In this document: positions 1 through 11,943 of the stretch, piece by piece
Layout: each line of letters opens with the position of its first letter
Position numbering within the stretch: the first letter of the stretch is position 1
DNA from: Chamaelirium japonicum
Lineage: Eukaryota > Streptophyta > Magnoliopsida > Liliales > Melanthiaceae
Direction of reading: 5' to 3'
Assembly: GCA_947650365.1 (NCBI GenBank)
Contig: CANTAL010000028.1
Coordinates: 124,001-188,000, forward strand
DNA length: 64,000 bases
Translations under genes and position numbers: made by a program
Notes under the pieces: model-generated
The model's input: the letters and a program-made list of their open reading frames with translations, nothing else
What the model was told of the DNA's origin: nothing
Database searches by the model: none

Positions 1-260
1 CATACAATCCATTCTAATTCTTTCACACGATCCATTCTAATTCACTCGTACGATCCATTCTAATTCATTCGCACAATCCATTCTATTTCATTCGTACGAT
101 CCATTCTTACTCATTGGTACGATCCATTCTAATTCATTCGCACGAATGTATCCATTCTAATTCATTCATACGATTCATTCTAATTCATTCATATGATCCA
201 TTCTAATTCATACGTACGATCCATTCTAATTCATTCGTACGATCCATTCTAATTCATTCG
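1..260 (+). repeat. F block at left edge
   Basis: Begins with the series CATACAATCC, TTCTTTCACACG, CTATTTCATTCG, CTTACTCATTGG. The next block carries the same series inverted. One 28-bp unit near 145. Ends in a palindromic switch, CATTCGTGTGAATG. Confidence 0.93.
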
Positions 261-1026
261 TGTGAATGAATTAGAATGGATCGTACGAATGAGTAAGAAT
301 GGATCGTACGAATGAAATAGAATGGATTGCACGAATGAATTAGAATGGATCGTATGAATGAATTAGAATGGATCGTGTGAAAGAATTAGAATGGATTGTA
401 TGAATGAATTAGAATGGATCGTACGAATGAATTAGAATGGATCGTACGAAGGAATTAGAATGGATCGTACGAATGAATTAGAATGGATCGTACGAATGAA
501 CTAGAATAGATCGTACGAATGAATTAGAATGGATCGTACGAAGGAATTAGATTGGATCGTACGAATGAATTAGAATGGATATATTCGTGCAAATGAATTA
601 GAATGGATCATATGAATGTATTAGAATGGATCGTATGAGTGAATTAGAATGGATCGTACGAATGAATTAGAATGGATCGTATGAATGAATTAGAATGGAT
701 ACATTCGTGTGAATGAATTAGAATGGATCGTATGAATGAATTAGAATAGATTTTGTGAATGAATTAGAACTGATCGTACGAATGAATTAGAATGGATACA
801 TTCGTGCGAATGAATTAGAAGGGATTGTTTGAATGAATTATAATGGATCGTACGAATGAACTAGAATGGATACATTCGTGCGAATGAATTAGAATGGATC
901 GTACGAATGAATTAGAATGGATCGTACGAATGAATTAGAATGGATACATTCGTGCGAATGAATTAGAATGGATCGTATGAATGAATTAGAATGGATCGTG
1001 CGAATGAATTCGAATGGATCGTACGA
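261..1026 (-). repeat. R block
   Basis: Opens with the inverted marker series (GAATGAGTAAGAATGG near 286, GTGTGAAAGAATTAG near 374). Inverted 28-bp units recur as GGATACATTCGTG near 694, 796, 869 and 945. Confidence 0.93.
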
Positions 1027-2000
1027 ATTCATTGTAATTCATTCATACAATCCATTCTAATTCTTTCACATGATCCATTCTAATTCATTCGTACGTTCCA
1101 TTCTAATTCATTAGCACGATCCATGCTAATTCATTCGTTCGATCAATTCTAATTCATTAGCACGATCCATTCTAATTCATTCGTACGATCCATTCTAATT
1201 CATTCGCACGATCCATTCTAATTCATTCATAGGATCCATTCTAATTCATTCATACAATCCATTCTAATTCATTCGCACGAATGTATCCATTCTAATTCAT
1301 TCGTACGATCAGTTCTAATTCATTCACAAAATCTGTTCTAATTCATTCATACGATCCATTCTAATTCATTCACACGAATGTATCCATTCTAATTCATTCA
1401 TACGATCCATTCTAATTCATTCGTACGATCCATTCTAATTCACTCATACGATCCATTCTAATAGATTCATACGATCCATTCTAATTCATTTGTATAAATA
1501 TATCCATTCTAATTCATTTGCACAAATATATCCATTCTAATTCATTCGTACGATCCATTCTAATTCCTTCGTACGATCCATTCTAATTCATTCGTACGAT
1601 CTATTCTATTTCATTCGTACGATCCAATCTTACTCATTTGTACGATCCATTCTAATTCATTCGTCCGATCCATTCTAATTCATGCGCACGAATATATCCA
1701 TTCTAATTCATTCGTTCGATCAATTCTAATTCATTAGCACGATCCATTCTAATTCATTCGTACGATCCATTCCAATTCATTCGCACGATCCATTCTAATT
1801 CATTCGTAAGATCCATTCTAATTCATTCCTACGATCCATTCTAATTCATTCGTACGATCCATTCTAATTCATTCGCACGAATGTATCCATTCTAGTTCAT
1901 TCATACGATCCATTCTAATTCATTCATACAATCTATTCTAATTCATTCGCACGAATGTATCCATTCTAATTCATTGGTACGATCAGTTCTAATTCATTTG
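1027..2000 (+). repeat. F block with TTAGCACG marker triplet
   Basis: Starts at the recurrent GTACGAATTCATT switch. TTCTTTCACATG and the TTAGCACGATCCATGC triplet (1,111-1,166) follow, as after nine other copies of this switch. Second TTCGTTCGATCAATTC near 1,710. Ends in CATTTGTGCGAATG. Confidence 0.93.
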
Positions 2001-2727
2001 TGCGAATGAATTAGAATGGATCCACTGAATAAGTTAGAATGGATCATACGAATGAATTAGAATGGATTGTACGAATGAATTAGAATGGATTGTGCGAATG
2101 AATTAGAATGGATCGTATGAATGAATAAGAATGGATCGTACGAATGAATTAGAATGGATCGTACGAATGAATTAGAATGGATACATTTGTGCGAATGAAT
2201 TAGAATGGATCATACGAATGAGTAAGAATGGATCGTACGAATGAAATAGAATGGATTGTACGAATAAATTAGAATGGATTCGTACGAATGAATTAGAATG
2301 GATACATTCGTGCGAATGAATTAGAATGGATCATACGAATGAGTAAGAATGGATCGTACGAATAAAATAGAATGGATTGCACGAATGAATTAGAATGGAT
2401 CGTACAAATGAATTAGAATGGATCGTGTGAAAGAATTAGAATGGATTGTGTGAATGAATTAGAATGGATTGTACGAAGGAATTAGAATGGATCGGACGAA
2501 TGAATTAGAATAGATCGTACGAATGAATTAGAATAGATCGTACGAATGAATTAGAATGGATCGTACGAATGAATTAGAATGGATCGTGTGAAAGAATTAG
2601 AATGGATCGTACGAATGAATTAGAATGGATCGTGCGAATGAATTAGAATGGATCGTACGAATGAATTAGAATGGATCGTGCTAATGAATTAGAATTGATC
2701 GAACGAATGAATTAGCATGGATCGTGC
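2001..2727 (-). repeat. R block
   Basis: Contains the AGTAAG and GAAATAG unit pair three times or in part (2,220, 2,340) and the inverted TTAGCACG triplet at about 2,669-2,727, where the block ends. Confidence 0.93.
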
Positions 2728-3074
2728 ATTCATACAATCCATTCTAATTCATTCGTAAGATCCATTCTAATTCATTCGTACGATCCATTCTAATTCATTC
2801 CTACGATCCATTCTAATTCATTCGCACGAATGTATCCATTCTATTTCATTCGTACGATCCATTCTAATTCATTCATACGATCCATTATAATTCATTCATA
2901 CGATCTATTCTAATTCATTCATACAATCCATTCTAATTCTTTCACATGATCCATTCTAATTCATTCGTACGATCCATCCTAATTCATTCGCACAATCTAT
3001 TCTATTTCATTCGTACGATCCATTCTTACTCATTCGTATGATCCATTCTAATTCATTCGCACGAATGTATCCAT
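2728..3074 (+). repeat. F block
   Basis: Enters through GGATCGTGCATTC, a switch also used at 5,371 and 9,964. TTCTTTCACATG near 2,937, then CTATTTC and CTTACTC units. Ends at CCATATTGGATC. Confidence 0.92.
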
Positions 3075-3433
3075 ATTGGATCATACGAATGAGTAAGAAT
3101 GGATCGTACGAATGAAATAGAATGGATTGTACGAATGAATTAGAATGGACCGTACGAATGAATTAGAATGGATACATTCGTGCGAATGAATTAGAATGGA
3201 TCGGACGAATGAATTAGAATGGATCGTACGAATGAATTAGAATGGATCGTACGAATAAATTCGAATGGATACATTCGTCCGAATGAATTAGAATGGATCA
3301 TACGAATGAGTAAGAATGGATCGTACGTATCAAATAGAATAGATTGTACGAATGAATTAGAATGGATCCTACGAATGAATTAGAATAGATCGTGTGAAAG
3401 AATTAGAATGGATTGTATGAATGAATTAGAATA
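3075..3433 (-). repeat. R block
   Basis: AGTAAG and GAAATAG units at the start, GGACCGTACG near 3,148, GTGTGAAAG near 3,393. Ends at the AATTCGTACGATC switch. Confidence 0.92.
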
Positions 3434-4834
3434 AATTCGTACGATCTATTCGAATTCATTCGTACGATCCATTCTTACTCATTCGTATGATCCATTCTAA
3501 TTCATTCAGATGAATGTATCCATTCTAATTTATTCGTATGATCCATTCTAATTCATTCGTACGATCCATTCTAATTCATTCGTCCGATCCATTCTAATTC
3601 ATTCGCACGAATGTATCCATTCTAATTCATTCGTACGATCCATTCTAATTCATTCGTACGATCCATTCTAATTCATTCGTAAGATCCATTCTAATTCATT
3701 CGTACGATCCATTCTAATTCTTTCATACGATCCATTCTAATTCATTCGTATGATCCATTATAATTCATTCGCACGAATGTATCCATTCTAATTCATTCGT
3801 ACGATCCATTCTAATTCATTAATATGATCCATTCTAATTCATTCGTACGATCCATTCTAATTCATTCGTACGATCCATTCTAATTCATTCGTACGATCCA
3901 TTCTAATTCGTTCACACGATCCATTCTAATTCATTCGTACGATCCATTCTAATTCATTCGCACGAATGTATCTATTCTAGTTCATTCGTACGATCCATTC
4001 TAGTTCATTCGTACGATCCATTCTAATTCATTCGTACGATCCATTCTAATTCATTCGTATGATCCATTCTAATTAATTCGTATGATCCATTCTAATTCAT
4101 TCGTACGATCCATTCTAATTCATTCGTACGATCCATTCTAATTCATTCGCACGAATGTATCCATTCTAATTAATTCGTACGATCCATTCTAATTCATTCG
4201 TATGATCCATTCTTATTCATTCGCACGATCCAGTCTAATGGATTCACACGATCCATTCTAATTCATTCGCACGAATGTATCCATTCTAATTCATTCGTAC
4301 GATCCATTCTAATTCATTAATATGATCCATTCTAATTCATTCGTACGATCCATTCTAATTCATTAATATGATCCATTCTAATTCATTCATACGATCCATT
4401 CTAATTCATTCACACGAATGTATCCATTCTAATTCATTCATACGATCCATTCTAATTCATTCGTACGATCCATTCTAATTCACTCATATTATCCATTCTA
4501 ATACATTCATACGATCCATTTCTAATTCATTTGCACGAATATATCCATTCTAATTCATTCGTACGATCCATTCTAATTCCTTCGTACGATCCATTCTAAT
4601 TCATTCGTACGATCTATTCTAATTCATTCGTACGATCCATTCTAATTCATTCGTACGATCCATTCTAATTCCTTCGTACGATCCATTCTAATTCATTCGT
4701 ACGATCCATTCTAATTCATTCATACAATCCATTCTAATTCTTTCACACGATCCATTCTAATTCATTCGTACGATCCATTCTAAATCATTCGTGCAATCCA
4801 TTCTATTTCATTCGTATGATCAATTCTAATTCAT
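3434..4834 (+). repeat. F block
   Basis: Opens with ATTCGTACGATCTATTCG, a switch type used at six more places. CCAGTCTAATGG near 4,231, CATTAATATGATCC near 3,828, 4,316 and 4,362, TTCTTTCACACG near 4,738. Ends in the near-palindrome ATTCTAATTCATTAGAAT. Confidence 0.93.
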
Positions 4835-5370
4835 TAGAATGGATCGTACGAATGAATTAGAATGGATCATATTAATGAATTAGAATGGATCGTACGAATG
4901 AATTAGAATGGATCTTACGAATGGATTAGAATGGATACATTCGTGCGAATGAATTAGAATGGATCGGACGAATGAATTAGAATGGATCGTACGAATGAAT
5001 TAGAATGGATCAAATGAATGAATTAGAATGGTTACATTCATGCGAATGAATTAGAATGGATCGTACGAATGGATTAGAATGGATCGTACGAAAGGATTAG
5101 AATGGATACATTCGAGCGAATGAATTAGAATGGATCGTACGAATGAAATTAGAATGGATCATACGAATGAATTAGAATAGATCGTACGAATGAATTAGAA
5201 TGGATCGTACGAATGAATTAGAATGGATCGTGGGAAAGATTTAGAATGGATCGTATGAATGAATTAGAATGGATCGTGCGAATGAATTAGAATGGATCGT
5301 ATGAATGAATTAGAATGGATCGTGCTAATGAATTAGAATTGATCGAACGAATAAATTAGCATGGATCGTG
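4835..5370 (-). repeat. R block
   Basis: Contains GGATCAAATGAATG and GGTTACATTCATGCG near 5,008-5,043, a marker pair also at 7,912, 31,017, 35,390 and elsewhere. Ends with the inverted TTAGCACG triplet near 5,322-5,370. Confidence 0.92.
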
Positions 5371-5718
5371 CATTTGTACGATCCTTTCTAATTCATTCGT
5401 AAGATCCATTCTAATTCATTCGTTCGATCCATTCTAATTCATTCGTACGATCCATTCTAATTCATTCGCACGAATGTATCTATTCTAGTTCATTCGTACG
5501 ATCCATTCTAATTCATTCGTACGATCCATTCTAATTCATTCATACGATCTATTCTAATTCATTCATACAATCCATTCTAATTCTTTCACACGATCCATTC
5601 TAATTCATTCGTACGATCCATTCTAATTAATTCGCACAATCCATTCTATTGCATTCGTACGATCCATTCTTACTCATTCGTATGATCCATTCTAATTCAT
5701 TCGCACGAATGTATCCAT
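5371..5718 (+). repeat. F block
   Basis: Homologue of 2,728-3,074. CATTTGTACGATCC entry, TTCTTTCACACG near 5,581, CTATTGCATTCG and CTTACTC units near 5,646-5,675, and exit at CCATAATGGATC. Confidence 0.92.
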
Positions 5719-5985
5719 AATGGATCATACGAATGAGTAAGAATGGATCGTACGAATGAAATAGAATGGATTATGCGAATGAATTAGAATGGACCGTACG
5801 TATGAATTAGAATTGATACATTCGTGCGAATGAATTAGAATGGATCGGACGAATGAATTAGAATGGATCGTACGAATGAATTAGAATGGATCGTACGAAT
5901 GAATTAGACGTACGAATGAATTAGAATGGATAAATTCGTGCGAATAAATTAGAATGGATCATACGAATGAGTAAGAATGGATCGT
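5719..5985 (-). repeat. R block
   Basis: AGTAAG, GAAATAG and GGACCGTACG units in the order seen at 3,075. A truncated unit (AATTAGACGTACG near 5,902) precedes the end. A related truncation is at 11,862. Confidence 0.92.
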
Positions 5986-6412
5986 CATTCTAATTCATTC
6001 GTATGATCCATTCTAATTCATTTGTATCCATTCTATTTCATTCGCACGATCCATTCTAATTCATTCAGGCAATCTATTCTAATTCATTCGTACGATCCAT
6101 TCTAATTCATTCGTACGATCCATTCTAATTCATTCATACAATCCATTCTAATTTATTCGCACGAATATATCCATTCTAATTCATTCGTACGATCCATTCT
6201 AATTCATTCGCATAATCTATTCTAATTCATTCATACGATCCATTCTAATTCATTCGCACGAATGTATCCATTCTAATTCATTCATACGATCCATTCTACT
6301 TCATTCGTACTATCCGTTCTAATTAACTCATACGATCCATTCTAATTCATTCATACGATCCATTCTAATTCATTTGCACGAATGTATCCATTCTAATTCA
6401 TTCGTACGATCC
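5986..6412 (+). repeat. F block
   Basis: Entry ATCGTCATTC is shared with 11,944. A shortened unit, TTTGTATCCATTC, lies near 6,020. CTACTTCATTCGTACTATCC near 6,296 recurs in the same context at 12,253 and 16,434. Exit ATCCTGAATTAG is shared with 61,835. Confidence 0.92.
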
Positions 6413-6850
6413 TGAATTAGAATGGATCGTACGAATGAATTAGAATGGATACCTTTGTGCATATGAATTAGAATGGATCGTACGAATGAATTAGAATGGA
6501 TCATATTAATGAATTAGAATGGATCGTACGAATGAATTAGAATGGATACATTCGTGTGAATGAATTAGAATGGATCGTATGAATGAATTAGAATAGATTT
6601 TGTGAATGAATTAGAACTGATCGTACGAATGAATTAGAATGGATACATTCGTGTGAATGAATTAGAATGGATTGTATGTATGAATTAGAATGGATCCTAT
6701 GAATGAATTAGAATGGATCGTACGAATGAGTAAGAATGGATTGTACGAATGAATTAGAATAGATTGCGCGAATGAATTAGAATGGATCGTGCGAATGAAA
6801 TAGAATGGATACAAATGAATTAGAATGGATCATACGAATGAATTGGAATG
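6413..6850 (-). repeat. R block
   Basis: GGATACCTTTGTGCATATG near 6,448 (also 8,082 and 61,870), GATTTTGTGAATG near 6,596 (also near 749 and 23,531). Ends GGAATGACGATCC, a switch also at 60,717. Confidence 0.92.
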
Positions 6851-7020
6851 ACGATCCATTCTTACTCATTCGTATGATCCATTCTAATTTATTCGCATGA
6901 ATGTATCCATTCTAATTCATTCGTACGTCTAATTCATTCGTACGGTCCATTCTAATTCATTCGCACAATCCATTCTATTTCATTCGTACGATCCATTCTT
7001 ACTCATTCGTATGATCCATT
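6851..7020 (+). repeat. short F block
   Basis: CTTACTC unit first, then a shortened unit at CGTACGTCTAATTC near 6,924, then CTATTTC and CTTACTC. Exit CCATTATGGATAC is shared with 36,261 and 57,007. Confidence 0.92.
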
Positions 7021-8188
7021 ATGGATACATTCGTGCGAATGAATTAGAATGGATCATACGAATGAGTAAGAATGGATTGTACGAATGAAATAGAATGGAT
7101 TGTGCGAATGAATTAGAATGGATCGTACGAATGAATTAGAATAGATCGTGTGAAAGAATTAGAATCGATTGTATGAATGAATTAGAATAGATCGTATGAA
7201 TGAATTTGAATGGATCGTACGAATGAATTAGAATGGATCGTACGAATGAATTAGAATGGATCGTACGAATGAATTAGAATGGATCTTACGAATAAATTAG
7301 AATGGATCGTACGAATGAATTAGAATGGATCGTACGAATGAATTAGAATGGATACCTTTGTGCGAATGAATTAGAATGGATCGTATGAATGAATTAGAAT
7401 GGATCGTACGAATGAATTAGAATGGATCGTACAAAAAAATTAGAATGGATCGTACGAATGAATTAGAATGGATATATTCGTGCAAATGAATTAGAATGGA
7501 TCGTATGAATGTATTAGAATGGATCGTATGAGTGAATTAGAATGGATCGTGCGAATGAATTAGAATGGATTGTATGAATGAATTAGAATGGATCGTACGA
7601 ATGAATTAGAATGGGTCATACGAATTAATTAGAATGGATCATACAAATGAATTAGAATGGATCGTACGAATGAATTAGAATTAGAATGGATATATTCGTA
7701 CGAATGAATTAGAATGGATACATTCGTGCGAAAGAATTAGAATAGATCGTATGAATGAAGTAGAATGGATCCTATGAATGAATTAGAATGGATCGTGCGA
7801 ATGAATTAGAATGGATCGTACGAATGAATTAGAATGGATACATTCGTGCGAATGAATTAGAATGGATCGGACGAATAAATTAGAATGGATCGTACGAATG
7901 AATTAGAATGGATCAAATGAATGAATTAAAATGGTTACATTCATGCGAATGAATTAGAATGGATCGTACGAATGGATTAGAATGGATCGTACGAATGGAT
8001 TAGAATGGATACATTCGAGCGAATGAATTAGAATGGATCGTACGAATGGATTAGAATGGATCCTACGAATGGATTAGAATGGATACCTTTGTGCATATGA
8101 ATTAGAATGGATTGTACGAATGAATTAGAATGGATCATATGAATGAATTAGAATGGATCGTGCGAATGAATTTGAATGGATCGTACAA
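7021..8188 (-). repeat. R block
   Basis: Starts with AGTAAG and GAAATAG units and GTGTGAAAG near 7,149. A partial duplicate unit, GAATTAGAATTAGAATGG, is near 7,675. GGTTACATTCATGCG near 7,932 and GGATACCTTTGTGCATATG near 8,082. Confidence 0.93.
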
Positions 8189-9510
8189 ATTCATTCTAAT
8201 TCATTCATACAATCCATTCTAATTCTTTCACACGATCCATTCTAATTCATTCGTACGATCCATTCTAATTCATTCGTACGATCCATGCTAATTCATTCGT
8301 TCGATCAATTCTAATTCATTAGCACGATCCATTCTAATTCATTCGTACGATCCATTCTAATTCATTCGCACGATCCATTCTAATTCATTCATAGGATCCA
8401 TTCTAATTCATTCATATGATCTATTCTAATTCTTTCGCACGAATGTATCCATTCTAATTCATTCGCACGAATGTATCCATTCTAATTCATTCGTACGATC
8501 CATTCTAATTCATTCGTACGATCCATTCTAATTCATTCATACGATCTATTCTAATTCATTCATACAATCCATTCTAATTCTTTCACACGATCCATTCTAA
8601 TTCGTTCGTACGATCCATTCTAATTTATTCGCACGAATGTATCCATTCTAATTCATTCGTACGATCCATTCTAATTCATTCGCACAATCTATTCTAATTC
8701 ATTCATACGATCCATTCTAATTCATTCTCACGAATGTATCCATTCTAATTCATTCATACGATCCATTCTTCTTCATTCGTACTATCCGTTCTAATTCACT
8801 CATACGATCCATTCTAATTCATTCATACGATCCATTCTAATTCATTTGCACAAAGGTATCCATTCTAATTCATTCGTACGATCCATTCGAATTCATTCGC
8901 ACGATCCATTCTAATTCATTCGTATGATCCATTCTAATTCAATCGTACGATCCATTCTAATTCATTCGCACGATCCATTCTAATTCATTCGTACAATCTA
9001 TTCTATTTCATTCGTACGATCCATTCTTACTCATTCGTATGATCCATTCTAATTCATTCGGATGAATATATCCTTTCTAATTTATTCGTACGATCCATTC
9101 TAATTCATTCGTACGATCCATTCTAATTCATTTGTCCGATCCATTCTAATTCATTCACACGATCCATTCTAATTCATTCGTACGATCCATTCTAATTCAT
9201 TCATACAATCCATTCTAATTCATTCGTATGATCTATTCTAATTCACTCATACAATCCATTCTAATACATTCATACGATCCATTCTAATTCATTTGCACGA
9301 ATATATCCATACTAATTCGTTCGTACGATCCATTCTAATTCATTCGTACGATCCATTCTAATTCATTCGTACGATCTATTCTAAATCATTCGTACGATCC
9401 ATTCTAATTCATTCGTACGATCCATTCTAATTCCTTCGTACGATCCATTCTAATTCATTCGTACGATCTATTCTAATTCATTCGTACAATCTATTCTAAT
9501 TCATTCGTAC
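8189..9510 (+). repeat. F block with TTAGCACG marker triplet
   Basis: Entry CGTACAAATTCATTC, then TTCTTTCACACG and ATCCATGCTAATTC at 8,282. CTTCTTCATTCGTACTATCC near 8,768, TTTGCACAAAGG near 8,854. Exit CGTACAAATGGATAC resembles that at 15,201. Confidence 0.93.
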
Positions 9511-9963
9511 AAATGGATACATTCGTGTGAATGAATTAGAATGGATCATACGAATGAGTAAGAATGGATCGTACGAATGAAATAGAATGAATTGCACGAA
9601 TGAATTAGAATGGATCGTACGAATGAATTAGAATGGATCGTGTGAAAGAATTAGAATGGATTGTATGAATGAATTTGAATGGATCGTACGAAGGAATTAG
9701 AATGGATCGTACGAAGGAATTAGAATGGATCGTACGAATGAATTAGAATGGATCGTACGAATGAATTAGAATAGATCGTACGAATGAATTAGAATGGATC
9801 GTACGAATGAATTAGAATGGATCTACGAAAGAATTAGAATGGATCGTACGAATGAATTAGAATGGATCGTGCGAATGAATTAGAATGGATCGTACGAATG
9901 AATTAGAATGGATCGTGCTAATGAATTAGAATTGATCGAACGAATGAATTAGCATGGATCGTG
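9511..9963 (-). repeat. R block
   Basis: AGTAAG, GAAATAG and GTGTGAAAG in order. Several GAAGGAATTAG units near 9,690-9,720. A 22-bp unit (GGATCTACGAAAG near 9,819). Ends with the inverted TTAGCACG triplet near 9,915-9,963. Confidence 0.92.
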
Positions 9964-10226
9964 CATTCGTACGATCCATTCTAATTCATTCGTAAGATCC
10001 ATTCTAATTCATTCGTACGATCCATTCTAATTCATTCGTACGATCCATTCTAATTCATTCGCACGAATGTATCCATTCTAGTTCATTCGTACGATCCATT
10101 CTAATTCATTCGTACGATCCATTCTAATTCATTCATACGATCTATTCTAATTCATTCATACAATCCATTCTAATTCTTTCACACGATCCATTCTAATTCA
10201 TTCGTACGATCCATTCTAATTCATTT
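9964..10226 (+). repeat. F block
   Basis: Entry GTGCATTCGTACG. TTCTTTCACACG near 10,174. Exit in CATTTGTGCGAATG, the same palindrome as at 2,000. Confidence 0.92.
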
Positions 10227-10642
10227 GTGCGAATGAATTAGAATGGATCGGACGAATGTATTAGAATGGATCGTACGAATGAATTAGAATTGATCGTACG
10301 AATGAATTAGAATGGATCGTGCGAATGAATTAGAATGGATCGTGTGAAAGAATTAGAATGGATCGTACGAATGAATTAGAATGGATCGGACGAATGTATT
10401 AGAATGGATCGTACGAATGAATTAGAATTGATCGTACGAATGAATTAGAATGGATCGTACGAATAAATTAGAATGGATATATTCGTCCGAATGAATTAGA
10501 ATGGATCATACGAATGAGTAAGAATGGATCGTTCGAATGAAATAGAATAGATTGTACGAATGAATTAGAATGGATCCTACGAATGAATTAGAATAGATCG
10601 TGTGAAAGAATTAGAATGGATTGTATGAATGAATTAGAATGA
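10227..10642 (-). repeat. R block
   Basis: GGATCGGACGAATGTATTAG occurs at 10,244 and again at 10,385, so a six-unit segment is duplicated in place. AGTAAG near 10,515 and GTGTGAAAG near 10,590 precede the end. Confidence 0.92.
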
Positions 10643-11774
10643 ATTCGTATGATCCATTCGAATTCATTCGCACAATCCATTCTAATTCATTCGGATGATC
10701 CATTCTAATTCATTCATTCAATCCATTCTAATTCTTTCACACGATCCATTCTAATTCATTCGTAGAATCCATTCTAATTCATTCGTACAATCTATTCTAT
10801 TTCATTCGTACGATCCAATCTTACTCATTCGTATGATCCATTCTAATTCATTCGGACGAATGTATCCATTCTAATTTATTCGTACGATCCATTCTAATTC
10901 ATTCGTACGATCCATTCTAATTCATTCGTCCGATCCATTCTAATTCATTCGCACGAATGTATCCATTCTAATTCATTCGTACGATCCATTCTAGTTCATT
11001 CGTACGATCCATTCTAATTCATTCGTAAGATCCATTCTAATTCATTTGTACGATCCATTCTAATTCATTCGTACGATCCATTCTAATTCATTCGCACGAA
11101 TGTATCCATTCTAGTTCATTCGTACGATCCATTCTAATTCATTCGTACGATCCATTCTAATTCATTCGCACGATCCATTCTAATTCATTCGTACGATCCA
11201 TTCTAATTCATTCATACGATCCATTCTAATTCATTCGTACGATCCATTATAATTCATTCGCACAAATGTATCCATTCTAATTCATTCGTACGATCCATTC
11301 TAATTCATTCGCACGATCCCTTCTAATTCATTCGTACGATCCATTCTAATTCATTCGCATGATCTGTTCTTATTCATTCGCACAATCCATTCTAATTAAT
11401 TCGCACGAATGTATCTATTCTAATTCATTCGTAGAATCCATTCTAATCCATTCGTACGATCCATTCTAATTCATTCGTACGATCCATTCTAATTCATTCG
11501 TACGATCCATTCTAATTCATTCGCACGAATGTATCCATTCTAATTCATTCGTACGATCCATTCTAATTCATTCGTACGATCCATTCTAATTCATTCGTAC
11601 GATCCATTCTAATTCATTCAAACAATCCATTCTAATTCTTTCACACGATTCATTCTAATTCATTCGTACGATCCATTCTAATTCATTCGCACAATCCATT
11701 CTATTTCATTCGTACGATCCATTCTTACTCATTCGTATGATCCATTCTAATTCATTCGCACGAATGTCTCCATA
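10643..11774 (+). repeat. F block
   Basis: Entry GAATTCGTATGATCC, then TTCTTTCACACG near 10,732. GATCTGTTCTTATTC near 11,361. Six 28-bp units spaced about 140-250 bp. Exit CCATAATGGATC. Confidence 0.93.
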
Positions 11775-11943
11775 ATGGATCATACGAATGAGTAAGAATG
11801 GATCGTACGAATGAAATAGAATGGATTGTGCGAATGAATTAGAATGGACCGTACGAATGAATTAGATGTACGAATGAATTAGAATGGATACATTCCTGTG
11901 AATAAATTAGAATGGATCATACGAATGAGTAAGAATGGATCGT
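11775..11943 (-). repeat. short R block
   Basis: AGTAAG, GAAATAG, GGACCGTACG, then a truncated unit AATTAGATGTACG near 11,862. Same order as 5,719-5,985 but about 98 bp shorter. Confidence 0.92.

Larger units (their letters stand above)
2728..3433. repeat. 2.64-kb-spaced repeat, first copy
   Basis: An F block of 347 bp, the ATCCATATTGGATC switch and an R block with GGATCATACGAATGAGTAAG and a GGACCGTACG unit. The same series starts at 5,371, offset 2,643-2,644. Confidence 0.75.
5371..5985. repeat. 2.64-kb-spaced repeat, second copy
   Basis: Matches 2,728-3,340 through the F block, the ATCCATAATGGATC switch and the GGACCGTACG unit. A related series is at 11,400-11,943, with the same CCATAATGGATC switch at 11,771 and the same GGATCGTCATTC switch at 11,938. 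Confidence 0.75.

Noticed and set aside
250-275. Rho-independent terminator or functional hairpin at palindromic switches
   Set aside because: The stems are just the meeting of opposite blocks, AT-rich, with no T tract and no gene upstream.
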